Assembly (NCBI RefSeq): GCF_000336815.1
Contig: NZ_AOLG01000047.1
Span: 178,136-242,135 of the forward strand
DNA length: 64,000 bases
Source of the DNA: Haloferax prahovense DSM 18310
GTDB taxonomy: Archaea > Halobacteriota > Halobacteria > Halobacteriales > Haloferacaceae
Direction: 5' to 3'
Shown: positions 44,746 through 52,910 of the stretch, one piece after another
Numbering within the stretch: position 1 is the first letter of the stretch
How the letters are laid out: each line of letters starts with the position of its first letter
Position numbers and translations under genes: made by a program
The notes under the pieces: generated by a model
The model's input: the letters and a program-made list of their open reading frames with translations, nothing else
What the model was told of the DNA's origin: nothing
Database searches by the model: none

Positions 44746-45543
44746 ATGGGCTTCTTCGACGACCTCCGCGACCGCATCGAGGCGACAGACAGCGTCGTCT
44801 CGGTCGGCCTCGACGCCGACATCGACCGTATCCCCGACCACCTCCTCGACAAGGACCTCCCGCGGTGGGCGTTCAACCGCCGCATCATCGACGCGACCCA
44901 CGAGCACGCCGCGGCGTTCAAGCCGAACGCGGCGTTCTACGAGGACGAAGACGGCTGGCGCTCCCTGCGCGAGACCATCGCCTACGCCCACGGCAAGGGC
45001 GTGCCGGTACTCCTCGACGCCAAGCGCGCCGACATCGGCAACACGACCCGCAAGTACGCCGACCTGCTCGACGACGCCGACGCCATCACGGTCAACCCCT
45101 ACATGGGCCGCGACTCCATCCAGCCGTTCCTCGCCCGCGAGGACAAGGGCGTGTTCGTCCTCTGCCGCACCTCGAACCCCGGCGGCTCCGACCTCCAGTC
45201 GCTCGAACTCGATTCGGGAGAACCCCTCTACGAGCGCGTCGCGGCGCTCTGCGACCTCTGGAACGAACACGGGAACGTCGGCCTCGTCGTCGGCGCGACC
45301 GGTCCCGACGAACTGGAACACCTCCGCGAACAGGTGCCCGACCTGCCCTTCCTCGTCCCCGGCGTGGGGGCGCAGGGCGGCGACGCCGAGGCCGCCGTCG
45401 AGTTCGGTCTCGCCGACGGCGTCGGCCTCGTGAACTCCTCGCGCGGCATCATCTTCGCCGGCGAGGACGACGGCGAGGACTTCGACAAGGCCGCCGGACA
45501 GGCGGCAAAGCGCCTCAAAAAGCGGCTGAACCAGTACCGTTGA
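44746..45543 (+). CDS. pyrF: Orotidine-5'-phosphate decarboxylase
   Basis: 265 aa. Last step of UMP synthesis. Catalytic stretch LLDAKRADIGNT (Asp-Lys-Asp) and C-terminal VPGVGAQGGD are present, typical of the longer type-2 form. A CCTTACTTTC box about 26-30 bp before the ATG suggests a leaderless transcript. Monocistronic. Confidence 0.95.
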   Translation: MGFFDDLRDRIEATDSVVSVGLDADIDRIPDHLLDKDLPRWAFNRRIIDATHEHAAAFKPNAAFYEDEDGWRSLRETIAYAHGKGVPVLLDAKRADIGNTTRKYADLLDDADAITVNPYMGRDSIQPFLAREDKGVFVLCRTSNPGGSDLQSLELDSGEPLYERVAALCDLWNEHGNVGLVVGATGPDELEHLREQVPDLPFLVPGVGAQGGDAEAAVEFGLADGVGLVNSSRGIIFAGEDDGEDFDKAAGQAAKRLKKRLNQYR

Positions 45544-45634
45544 GTCGGCGCGGGCGCTCGATTTTCGGCAGGTGACTCGTCGGCAGGTGACTCCCCGGCG
45601 AGACGTTTACCACCGTGCGCCCCTAACTGCGGCC

Positions 45635-46228
45635 GTGGACCGAGACCGACTCGTCATGGGGCTCGCGGCGGTGTTCGCGGGAATCACCATGCTCCTCGTC
45701 GTGTTGGCGTTCGCCTACCAACAGCTCCTGTTGCTGTTCGTCGCCATCCCCTTCGGCGCGACGACGTACTTCATGTACGCCCACGTCAGCGGCCGCCTCG
45801 AAGAGCGGTTCCGCCGGACGCGCGTCCGCGCCGACGCCGGGCGCGGCGGGTTCGGCTTCCGGTCGGAGCGACGGCGGGGCGACCGCCGACAGACCGGCGG
45901 CTTCGGCGCGGGTCCCCGCGGCGACCCCCAAGAGGGACCGCGAGCCGGGCGATTCGGCCCTAACGTCGGTCCCGACGGCGGGTTCGACGGCGGTCGGCGG
46001 AGACGGCGCGCCCGCGACGGAAGCGGGACGCGAGTCCGCCCGCCGCGGCGCGGTATGAGTCGGCAGAAAGCCCTCGAAACGCTCGGCCTCGACGACGACG
46101 ACGCCTCCGAGGACGAGGTGAAGGCGGCCTACCGGAAGCGAGTCAAAGAGACCCACCCCGACTCGAAGACCGGCGACGAAGAGGCCTTCAAGCGCGTCAA
46201 CCGCGCCTACGAGCGCCTGACCGAGTAA
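45635..46228 (+). CDS. Membrane-anchored J-domain protein with Arg/Gly-rich linker
   Basis: 197 aa from GTG 45635. Two membrane helices (about 8-27 and 29-48), an Arg/Gly-rich linker (about 60-142; for example GRGGFGFRSERRRGDRRQTGG), then a C-terminal J-domain (KALETLGLDDDDASEDEVKAAYRKRVKETHPDSKTGDE) with the HPD motif intact. J-domains stimulate Hsp70 ATPase, so it may bring DnaK to the membrane. The strongly basic linker is unusual in an acidic proteome. Confidence 0.83.
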   Translation: MDRDRLVMGLAAVFAGITMLLVVLAFAYQQLLLLFVAIPFGATTYFMYAHVSGRLEERFRRTRVRADAGRGGFGFRSERRRGDRRQTGGFGAGPRGDPQEGPRAGRFGPNVGPDGGFDGGRRRRRARDGSGTRVRPPRRGMSRQKALETLGLDDDDASEDEVKAAYRKRVKETHPDSKTGDEEAFKRVNRAYERLTE

Positions 46229-46369
46229 CACGGTTTCCTTTTCACCCGCATTCGACCGCCACGAGCCCCGACGAGCGCCCCCGCGTCGGTTCCGTCTCGA
46301 TTGCGGTACGTTCTCATGGTAATGGCTACCGCGGAAAGCGTTTTAACGGTCGGTTTCCTACCCGCTTCC

Positions 46370-47974
46370 ATGAGCGCGGATCGGGCCCTCTTGGATGAGG
46401 CCCTCGAGCGCGGTGAGGAAGAAGGCGGCAACGTCGAGTTCAAAGAACGCCTCACCCGCGCCGTTCACCTGTCCGACGGCCGGATGGAGTCGCTCGCGGC
46501 TCAGCTCCGACACCGAGTGCTCTCCGGCGACGGCGTGGCGACCTACGTGGTCGGCGTCACCGACGACGGCGGCATCGCCGGCATCCCGCCGGACGACTTC
46601 TCCGAGACCATGGACGTGTTGTCGCTTCTGGCCGAGGAGGCCGGCGCGCACATCGAAGACGTGGAGACGTGGGGCGTCGGCGATTCGGCCGAGCGCGGCC
46701 TCGTCGGCGTCGCGACCATCCGCGAGGGGGCGATGCTCGACGTGGACGACGACCACATCGTCGTCGGCACCGCGGGCCACGTCGACCACGGGAAGTCCAC
46801 CCTCGTCGGCTCGCTCGTGACCGGACAGGCCGACAACGGCAACGGCGGCACGCGGTCGTTCCTCGACGTGCAACCCCACGAGGTCGAACGCGGACTGTCG
46901 GCGGACCTCTCGTACGCCGTCTACGGCTTTTCGGACGACGGCCCGGTCCACATGCGAAACCCCCACCGGAAGTCCGACCGGGCGCAGATCGTTCAGGAGG
47001 CCGACCGGCTGGTCTCGTTCGTCGACACCGTCGGCCACGAGCCGTGGCTCCGGACGACGATTCGCGGCCTCGTCGGTCAGCGTCTCGACTACGGCCTGCT
47101 CGTCGTCGCCGCCGACGACGGCCCGACGCGGACGACCCGCGAACACCTCGGCATCCTGCTCGCGATGGAGCTACCGACGGTCGTCGCCATTACGAAGGTC
47201 GACGCCGTCTCCGAGGAGCGCGCCGCCGAGGTGGAACGCGAGGTCGAGCGACTCCTCCGCGACGTGGGTCGGACGCCCCTGAGCGTCGAGCGCCACGGCG
47301 TCGAGGCCGCGGTCGAAGAGATAAGCGAGTCGGTCGTCCCGCTGTTCCTGACGAGCGCGGTCACGATGGACGGCCTCGGCGACCTCGACCAGTTGTTCGA
47401 GTCGCTCCCGAAGCGCAGCGCCGCGGAGGGTGACTTCAAGATGTACATCGACCGTACCTACTCGGTCACGGGCGTCGGCGCGGTCGCCTCGGGCACGGTC
47501 AACTCCGGGGCGGTCGAGGCCGGCGACAAACTGCTCTTGGGGCCGATGTCCGACGGCGAGTTCCGCGAGGTCGAGGTCCGCTCCATCGAGATGCACTACC
47601 ACCGGGTCGACCGGGCCAACGCCGGCCGCATCGTCGGTATCGCCCTCAAGGGCGTCCGCGAGTCCGAAATCGAACGCGGGATGGTGCTCCTCCCGGCCGA
47701 CTCGGAGCCCACCGCCGTCCGCGAGTTCGAGGCCGACGTGATGGTTCTCAACCACCCGACGCGGATTCAGGAGGGCTACGAGCCCGTGGTCCACCTCGAA
47801 ACCATCTCCGAGGCGGCCGTCTTCCACCCTGACGGGGGGCGGCTCCTGCCGGGCGACACCGGTACGACCCGCGTGGAGTTCAAGTTCCGACCGTACTTCG
47901 TCGAGGAGGGCCAGCGGTTCGTCTTCCGCGAGGGCCGGTCCAAGGGCGTCGGGACCGTGACGAAGGTCGACTAA
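46370..47974 (+). CDS. Translational GTPase, GTPBP1/EF-1alpha-like
   Basis: 534 aa. An N-terminal domain of about 125 residues (EGGNVEFKERLTRAVHLSDGRMESLAAQLRHR...) precedes the GTPase: G1 GTAGHVDHGKST, G3 DTVGHEPW, G4 TKVD. EF-Tu-like domains 2 and 3 follow (YSVTGVGAVASGTVNSGAVEAGDKLLLGP). GTPBP1-like proteins act in translation or mRNA turnover. The ATG at 46370 follows a T-rich element (GTTTTAACGG at 46340-46349) at promoter distance. Confidence 0.88.
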   Translation: MSADRALLDEALERGEEEGGNVEFKERLTRAVHLSDGRMESLAAQLRHRVLSGDGVATYVVGVTDDGGIAGIPPDDFSETMDVLSLLAEEAGAHIEDVETWGVGDSAERGLVGVATIREGAMLDVDDDHIVVGTAGHVDHGKSTLVGSLVTGQADNGNGGTRSFLDVQPHEVERGLSADLSYAVYGFSDDGPVHMRNPHRKSDRAQIVQEADRLVSFVDTVGHEPWLRTTIRGLVGQRLDYGLLVVAADDGPTRTTREHLGILLAMELPTVVAITKVDAVSEERAAEVEREVERLLRDVGRTPLSVERHGVEAAVEEISESVVPLFLTSAVTMDGLGDLDQLFESLPKRSAAEGDFKMYIDRTYSVTGVGAVASGTVNSGAVEAGDKLLLGPMSDGEFREVEVRSIEMHYHRVDRANAGRIVGIALKGVRESEIERGMVLLPADSEPTAVREFEADVMVLNHPTRIQEGYEPVVHLETISEAAVFHPDGGRLLPGDTGTTRVEFKFRPYFVEEGQRFVFREGRSKGVGTVTKVD

Positions 47975-48014
47975 CGTAACACGGGCGGCGACGCGGATTC
48001 GTCCCCGCCGGCGG

Positions 48015-48506
48015 TCAAGACGATTCTTCGACCGGGGTGTAGCCGCCCGGTTTTCTCGCCGCCGCGCCGAACAGCACCGCCCAGTCGAGCAGCCGCGCGA
48101 CCCTGTCTCGCCAGCGAGATTCCCACCCGTCGGGGTCGCGGTGGCGCTCCCAGTTCGGGACGGCCGGCTCGAACGCGTCGAAGACCGCGTCGGCAGACCT
48201 CGGCTCGTCGCCGAGCGCGTCGAGGGCCTCTCTCGCGCCGAAGACGTTCGCCTCGAAGGCGGCCCGCAAGGCGTCCCGCGTCGGGTCGTCGCGGACGCGC
48301 TCGAAGCCGCGGCTCACCTCGCGAGCGAGGCCGAGCGACTGGCAGAACACGAGCCAGTCGCGGCCCTCGTCGGGCGTCACGTCGAGTCGGTTCGCCACCC
48401 GGCCGCAGCAGTCGTCTTCGGAGCCCGGAATCAGGGGCACCGCGCGGTGGGCGTCCCACAGTCGGTCGAGGGAGTCCGGCGCGGGCGGGACCGGTTTGCG
48501 CCTCAC
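48015..48506 (-). CDS. Unknown protein translationally coupled to mch
   Basis: 163 aa from GTG 48506, overlapping the mch stop as GTGA. All-helical prediction, Trp-rich (DRLWDAH, NWERHRDPDGWESRWRDRVARLLDWAVLFG), a Cys pair in SEDDCCGRVANRLDV. No family recognised. Tight coupling suggests it works with Mch or in the same C1 pathway; this is inference only. Confidence 0.72.
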   Translation of the reverse strand: MRRKPVPPAPDSLDRLWDAHRAVPLIPGSEDDCCGRVANRLDVTPDEGRDWLVFCQSLGLAREVSRGFERVRDDPTRDALRAAFEANVFGAREALDALGDEPRSADAVFDAFEPAVPNWERHRDPDGWESRWRDRVARLLDWAVLFGAAARKPGGYTPVEESS

Positions 48507-49435
48507 AGTCCGAACGAGTCGGCGAGCACGTCCTCGTCGGTCTCGCCGAGGGTGTACGTCGGGCCGTCGACCACGTCGACGGTGACCTGCGCGGGGCCGA
48601 ACACGTCGGGGTCGACCTCGCCGAAGTCCCAGTCGGCGTCCTCGAACAGTTGTTCGAACGGCACGCCGTAGTCGGGTCCGGCCGTGGAAATCGCGCGGTC
48701 GAAGTCGTCGAAATCCTCGCTGACGGTGACGTGGACGCGCCCGCCGTAGGCGACGGCGTCGTTCGTCCGTCCCATGGCGACGCTCTCGTCGTAGCTGACG
48801 GGGGCGAGCGGGGCGGAGCCGTTGATAGAGAGGACGTTCGTCGGGTCGTAGCCCGCCTCGAAGAGGTTGAACACGGCGAGTTCGGCCGCGCGGGCCGCGC
48901 CCGTGACGCTCCCGACGAGCGAGCCGGTCGCGTAGGTCGGCAGGAAGACGGCGCTCGGTTCGAGACCGGTCGTCTCCGCGACGTGTTCCGCGACCTCGTC
49001 GGTCGGGAGGTCGATGCTCTCGACGGAGAGGACCGTCAGGTCGAACTCGTCGTAGTAGCCGAGGTGGTGGAACTCCTCTTCCTCGCCGACCAGCGCGCGT
49101 GCGGGGCCGGAGCCGAGGCCGTCGAAGTCGTCGAAGGTGAGCTCCCAGCCGGCCTTCTGCGAGCAGAGGAGAGCCAGCGCGGGGCGGTCGGTGGAGAGTT
49201 CGACGTGCGGGCGGGGCGTGCCGGCGACCTCGCCCATCCGCGTCTGTACCGTGGCGAGACCCGCGGTCTGAATCTCCGCGAGGAGCATCCCCGCCTCGAC
49301 ACCGCCGTCGGCGTCGACGCCGAAGTCGATGACCGTCGCGCCCGAGTCGAGTTCGTAGCCCTCGATGCCGAGTTCCCCGGCGAAATCGAGCGCCTCGTCG
49401 ACCAGTTCGATGGCCATCCGATTGATGCTGTCCAT
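48503..49435 (-). CDS. mch: Methenyltetrahydromethanopterin cyclohydrolase
   Basis: 310 aa, normal length. Interconverts methenyl- and formyl-H4MPT in methanogens and methylotrophs. Family stretches: NRMAIELVDEALDFA, GATVIDFGVDADGGVEAG, QKAGWELTFDDF, VFLPTYATGSLVGSVTGAARAAE, YGGRVHVTVSEDFDDF. Haloarchaea lack methanogenesis and are thought to use folate-type C1 carriers, so the role here is unclear. The start ATG 49435 is unambiguous. Confidence 0.9.
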   Translation of the reverse strand: MDSINRMAIELVDEALDFAGELGIEGYELDSGATVIDFGVDADGGVEAGMLLAEIQTAGLATVQTRMGEVAGTPRPHVELSTDRPALALLCSQKAGWELTFDDFDGLGSGPARALVGEEEEFHHLGYYDEFDLTVLSVESIDLPTDEVAEHVAETTGLEPSAVFLPTYATGSLVGSVTGAARAAELAVFNLFEAGYDPTNVLSINGSAPLAPVSYDESVAMGRTNDAVAYGGRVHVTVSEDFDDFDRAISTAGPDYGVPFEQLFEDADWDFGEVDPDVFGPAQVTVDVVDGPTYTLGETDEDVLADSFGL

Positions 49436-49559
49436 GCGAGGCGATTGCGCGCCTTCGGCTAAAGGGTTTGTCAGTCACCCACCGCTCCGGGGCGCGTGGA
49501 CGTGCCACGTGGGGCGGGTCGCGGGAATGCGCGGCGGGTCGCCGCGCCCCCGTGCGACA

Positions 49560-49874
49560 CTATTCGCGGTCGCTTCTCGCTTCCCGACCGAGGTGGGCTT
49601 CGACCGCGTCGACCTTGTCGGCGGCCGTCTGGTCCTTCGTGCGCTTGTCGTCTATCTTCAGGAACGTGCTCACGCGGTCGCCGTCGACCGCCTTGTGGGC
49701 CGCGCCGACCGCCGCGAGCAGTTCGTCGATGTCGTCGGCCTCGATGACCGTCCCCATCGGGTTCGTCTCGTAGGACACCTCGAAGTCGTCGAGGGCCGCG
49801 ACCGCCTTGGCGACCTCGCCCGACATGCTCCCTTCGACGACCGGTGCGACGCTCAGCATCGCGATGACTGTCAT
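49560..49874 (-). CDS. MTH1187/YkoF-family (DUF77) protein
   Basis: 104 aa ferredoxin-like fold: MTVIAMLSVAPVVEGSMSGEVAKAVAAL, YETNPMGTVIEADDIDELLAAVGAAHKAV. Members form tetramers and some bind thiamine or its pyrimidine moiety. The ATG at 49874 is preferred to a GTG four codons upstream. Not linked to thiamine genes here, so ligand is uncertain. Confidence 0.87.
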   Translation of the reverse strand: MTVIAMLSVAPVVEGSMSGEVAKAVAALDDFEVSYETNPMGTVIEADDIDELLAAVGAAHKAVDGDRVSTFLKIDDKRTKDQTAADKVDAVEAHLGREARSDRE

Positions 49875-49979
49875 GGTCGAACCCACGCGCCACGCGGTAG
49901 TAAAACGGAGTGGACCGAGACGGCCGATTCGACGACGGAACCGACGAGGCTATCCCCTCGAGCAGCCACAGGTTCCGAT

Positions 49980-50147
49980 ATGTTCCAGAGCGAACTCACT
50001 CGGGTGGCACTCGTCGTGGGGGCGAACGTTGTCGGCGGGGTGACCCTCGGCTCGGCCATCGGCGGAACGGTCGGCTACGCGGCGGAGTGGACCGCGACGG
50101 GCGCCGTCTTGGGGCTGGCAGTCGCCGTCTTCGCCGCCCGACGATAG
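49980..50147 (+). CDS. Small two-helix Gly-rich membrane protein
   Basis: 55 aa, nearly all hydrophobic: LTRVALVVGANVVGGVTLGSAIGGTVGY and WTATGAVLGLAVAVFAARR. GxxxG-type spacing suggests helix packing. No family recognised; reading frame and ATG at 49980 look genuine (AT-rich sequence GTTCCGATATG before it). Confidence 0.55.
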   Translation: MFQSELTRVALVVGANVVGGVTLGSAIGGTVGYAAEWTATGAVLGLAVAVFAARR

Positions 50148-50212
50148 CCGCCTCCGCACCCCCGACTTGGCGGCGCATCGCGCTTTTCTCGTCGGCCGAC
50201 GTATCAGTGTCC

Positions 50213-51271
50213 ATGAATCCGCGTGTCACGAGAGCGCTCACGCTCGGCCGGGCCATCGTCTACGAGGTGCGAACCGAGCGGCTCACCTTCATGGCGGGAA
50301 GCATCGCTTACGGGGCGTTCGTCTCGCTGTTACCGCTGTTCCTGCTCGTCCTCGCGGCCGTCTCCGCCACCGGCGACAGCGGCCTCCGCGAGGGCGTCAT
50401 CGCCGTCATCCAGTCCGTGTTGACCCCCGGCGTGGGCGACGTTATCATCGCCGAACTGGAATCGTCGACCCAACTGGCGAGCCTCTCGCTCGTCGGGGTG
50501 CTCGTGTTGGTGTGGGGGACGCTTCGCATCTTCCGCGGCCTCGACACCGCCTTCTCGGACATCTACGAGTCGGAGGCGGCCAACACCTTCGCCGACCAGC
50601 TCTCCGACGGCATCGTCGTCCTCGTCACCGTCGCCGTCGCCGTCGTCGCCGGCGCGCTCATCGAGTCCGCGCTCCCGGCGCTCGACGGGGCGCTCGGATG
50701 GGTCGTCTACCGCGGGCTCCTCGTGGTCGTCCTGTTCGTGACGTTCTACCCGATGTACTACATCTTCCCCGACGAGGACGTGACCTACCTCGAAGTCGTC
50801 CCCGGGACCCTCGTCGCCGCCGTCGGGCTGACGACCTTCGAGTCGCTGTTCCGGCTCTACGTCGAGTTCAGTAGCCGCGCGCCCGAGTCGAGCGTCGTCG
50901 CCGGCATCCTCGTCCTCCTGACGTGGCTCTACTTCAGCGGGCTCGTCATCCTCCTCGGCGCGGCCGTCAACGCGGTGCTGTCGAACCGCTCGCGCGACGT
51001 GAACGTCCGCCCACTGTTCGGCGGCGTCCCCCTCGACTCGCAGACCGACGCAGTGACTCGTGGCGAGGTGACGGCCGCCATCGAACGACTCGACCACCTC
51101 GTGGCGGCCGCTCCGCACGAGGACCTGACGGTTCGCGTCGGCGACGAGTCCGTCACGCTCCCCCGGCCCGAACGGGTCGTCGTCGACACCGAAACCAGTC
51201 GATTCCTGCCGGAGGGGCCTGTCAGACTGGAACTCCGATGGTCCTCGTGGCCTGACAGTCAGGAGGAGTGA
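50213..51271 (+). CDS. YihY/BrkB-family membrane protein
   Basis: 352 aa with about six membrane helices (for example FMAGSIAYGAFVSLLPLFLLVLAAV, LVGVLVLVWGTLRIFRGLDTAF, LVVVLFVTFYPMYYIFP, ILVLLTWLYFSGLVILLGAAVNAVL). The motif ASLSLVGVLVLVWGTLRIF and the RIFRGLD turn are typical of YihY. The C-terminal 90 residues are soluble. Function of the family is unsettled; formerly mistaken for RNase BN. Confidence 0.87.
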   Translation: MNPRVTRALTLGRAIVYEVRTERLTFMAGSIAYGAFVSLLPLFLLVLAAVSATGDSGLREGVIAVIQSVLTPGVGDVIIAELESSTQLASLSLVGVLVLVWGTLRIFRGLDTAFSDIYESEAANTFADQLSDGIVVLVTVAVAVVAGALIESALPALDGALGWVVYRGLLVVVLFVTFYPMYYIFPDEDVTYLEVVPGTLVAAVGLTTFESLFRLYVEFSSRAPESSVVAGILVLLTWLYFSGLVILLGAAVNAVLSNRSRDVNVRPLFGGVPLDSQTDAVTRGEVTAAIERLDHLVAAAPHEDLTVRVGDESVTLPRPERVVVDTETSRFLPEGPVRLELRWSSWPDSQEE

Positions 51272-51309
51272 TGACGGGCGTTATGTGGCTGGCGTGCGTA
51301 TGCGACACT

Positions 51310-51594
51310 ATGGCAATAAAGACCCCTGCCCGACCGACTCAGCCGGCGCGACCGCTCGAACGGGACCGAACGAGGTGGGAGGCCGTGGAGACGACCGCCG
51401 AGACCGCCTCCCGCGCGGTTCGGCCTCCGACCGTCGTCGAACACCGACGACTGCCCGAGAAGGACTTCGGCGAGGCGCGACTCGTCTGGCGCTGTGACGA
51501 CTGCGGCGAACTCGGCTCGCTGACCTCGTTCCCGACGGGGTGTCCCGACTGCGGCGCGGGTCGCGAGGCGCTGTTTTACTTCACCGAGGACTGA
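51310..51594 (+). CDS. Zinc-ribbon protein of unknown function
   Basis: 94 aa. A C-terminal ribbon has CDDCGELGSL and CPDCGAGREALFYF (two CxxC pairs), like rubrerythrin- or rubredoxin-type knuckles. N-terminal half is polar, acidic. ATG 51310 is preferred because it follows an AT-rich interval; ATG 51271 (overlapping the previous stop) would add hydrophobic residues MTGVMWLACVCDT and is possible. Confidence 0.68.
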   Translation: MAIKTPARPTQPARPLERDRTRWEAVETTAETASRAVRPPTVVEHRRLPEKDFGEARLVWRCDDCGELGSLTSFPTGCPDCGAGREALFYFTED

Positions 51595-51664
51595 CGCCTC
51601 GGTCGAGCGCGGTCCGCCACCGGCCGACCGCGACCGTTTTCCCGCCGGCCGACGACCCCCGGAT

Positions 51665-51919
51665 ATGTATCTCTCTCACCCCGTCCGTCGCATGCGCGAC
51701 GACCCCCTCGACGACGAGGTCGCGGAACTCCGCGTCGAACCCGCGGACGACGACGCCCGCGCCGCGCTCGAAACCCGCGTCGAGTCGCTCGGCGGCAGCC
51801 TCGAACGCGAACTCCGGTTCGGCGGCGTCGTGGTCTCGATCGCCGAATCCGCCGTTTCTGACCTCTGCGAACTCGACGGCATCGAACGAATCGAGACGGT
51901 GGACACGCTCGGATATTGA
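51665..51919 (+). CDS. Small acidic protein of unknown function
   Basis: 84 aa, predicted beta-alpha-beta: ALETRVESLGGSLERELRFGGVVVSIAESAVSDLCELDGIERIETVDTLGY. The pattern (two strands, helix, strand ending in IERIETVD) resembles subtilisin propeptide/I9-like folds or a small ferredoxin-like domain. Family not recognised. Confidence 0.6.
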   Translation: MYLSHPVRRMRDDPLDDEVAELRVEPADDDARAALETRVESLGGSLERELRFGGVVVSIAESAVSDLCELDGIERIETVDTLGY

Positions 51920-51963
51920 TTCTTCGCCCACGCGTGCGAGGCCAGAATCGCGAATGGTGTCAA

Positions 51964-51973
51964 CTATTTAGTG
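51964..51973 (+). promoter_or_regulatory. TATA element of the small membrane-gene pair
   Basis: CTATTTAGTG about 27 bp before the ATG at 51995; fits a leaderless haloarchaeal promoter. Confidence 0.6.
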
Positions 51974-51994
51974 TATCCTCTGCGGACGTGCCGT

Positions 51995-52222
51995 ATGGTC
52001 TCCCTCCATTCCCGCGTCACGCGAGTGGTCGGCGTCGTCGCCGCCGCCGTCGGCGCGTCCGCCGCGCTCTCCGCCAGCGAGTTCGGCATCGAACTCCGTG
52101 AGAGCACCGCGCCCGCGTCGCTCATCACACGCCTCGCCACCCGGTCGCCGCTCGAATTCGGCGCGCTACTCGTCGTGTTCGCGGCCGTTATCGCCCTCGT
52201 GACGTTTCCGACCGAGTCATGA
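51995..52222 (+). CDS. Small two-helix membrane protein
   Basis: 75 aa: first helix VTRVVGVVAAAVGASAALSA, second LEFGALLVVFAAVIALVTF. An external loop (SEFGIELRESTAPASLI) lies between. First of two coupled genes (next ATG overlaps the stop). Family not recognised. Confidence 0.65.
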   Translation: MVSLHSRVTRVVGVVAAAVGASAALSASEFGIELRESTAPASLITRLATRSPLEFGALLVVFAAVIALVTFPTES

Positions 52223-52509
52223 GCGTGCTCGCCGACCTCGGGGGCGTTCCCCTACTCGTCGCGTACCTGTTGCTCCTCGCGGGCACGGGCGTGCAGTACC
52301 GACGCGGAGCGCTCTCCGCCACGCGGGCGGTTCTCCTCGTCGGGATGTGTCTCACGTGGCTCTCGTACGCCCTCTTACAGGTGACGCAGTCCGGGACCGT
52401 GCCGACGGGAACGCCGCTCAACTACGCCCTCGACGCGCTCGCCGTCGTTGTCCTCATCGTCGGCGTGGCCGCGATGGTCTGGTGGTGGCGAGCGCGGGAC
52501 GAAACGTGA
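52219..52509 (+). CDS. Small three-helix membrane protein
   Basis: 96 aa. Helices: LLVAYLLLLAGTGVQY, AVLLVGMCLTWLSYALLQV, ALAVVVLIVGVAAMVWWW. Starts at ATG 52219 inside the stop of the previous gene (ATGA), so the two small membrane proteins are probably made together. Function unknown. Confidence 0.65.
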   Translation: MSVLADLGGVPLLVAYLLLLAGTGVQYRRGALSATRAVLLVGMCLTWLSYALLQVTQSGTVPTGTPLNYALDALAVVVLIVGVAAMVWWWRARDET

Positions 52510-52556
52510 GTTCTCGGGGACGCGACGAGACGCGTCGCTGACCGAGTTGAATTCAG

Positions 52557-52652
52557 AGAAGTGCGTCGGCTGGGATTTGAACCTCAGTCGCTCTGCTCAC
52601 TCCGTTCGCGTCGCTCCCTGATTCAAATCCCACCGGGCCGCATTCACAACTC
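52557..52652. pseudogene. tRNA-Gly 3'-end fragment with opposing T-arm-like sequence
   Basis: Bases 52557-52583 are identical to the T-arm, acceptor strand and four flanking bases of the tRNA-Gly gene (52702-52728). The 5' half of the tRNA is missing. At 52622-52631 TTCAAATCCC occurs in the opposite orientation, followed by ACCGGGCCGCA, like the 3' end of a different tRNA on the plus strand. Looks like a scar of integration or recombination at a tRNA gene. Confidence 0.65.
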
Positions 52653-52706
52653 ATAGTCCGACCGACACGCACAGCGGTCGCTCGGAAGGTAGATTCGTTG
52701 TAGAAG

Positions 52707-52777
52707 TGCGTCGGCTGGGATTTGAACCCAGGTTGTGACCATGGCAAGGTCACGTGATACCACTACACTACCGACGC
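52707..52777 (-). tRNA. tRNA-Gly (anticodon GCC)
   Basis: 71 nt, no intron, no encoded CCA. Acceptor GCGTCGG/CCGACGC, anticodon stem TGACC/GGTCA with loop TTGCCAT, T-arm CTGGG-TTCAAAT-CCCAG, discriminator A. Downstream of a second tRNA-Gly by 12 bp; probably one transcript. Confidence 0.95.
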
Positions 52778-52789
52778 ATGTGGTGGAAG

Positions 52790-52860
52790 TGCGCTGGCTG
52801 GGATTTGAACCCAGGTTGTGACCATGGCAAGGTCACGTGATACCACTACACTACCAGCGC
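52790..52860 (-). tRNA. tRNA-Gly (anticodon GCC), second copy
   Basis: 71 nt, same anticodon and same D, anticodon and T arms as the neighbour; only the acceptor differs (GCGCTGG paired with CCAGCGC), with pairing preserved. First gene of the pair in transcription order. Confidence 0.95.
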
Positions 52861-52910
52861 ATTCCGCGTGTATCGTGGCGTGCTGCTGCGTTACTCGATA
52901 GTGTCGGGTT

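Noticed and set aside
52557-52860. CRISPR-like array, because similar blocks recur three times
   Set aside because: The blocks are tRNA-Gly genes and a fragment, not regular repeats with unique spacers.
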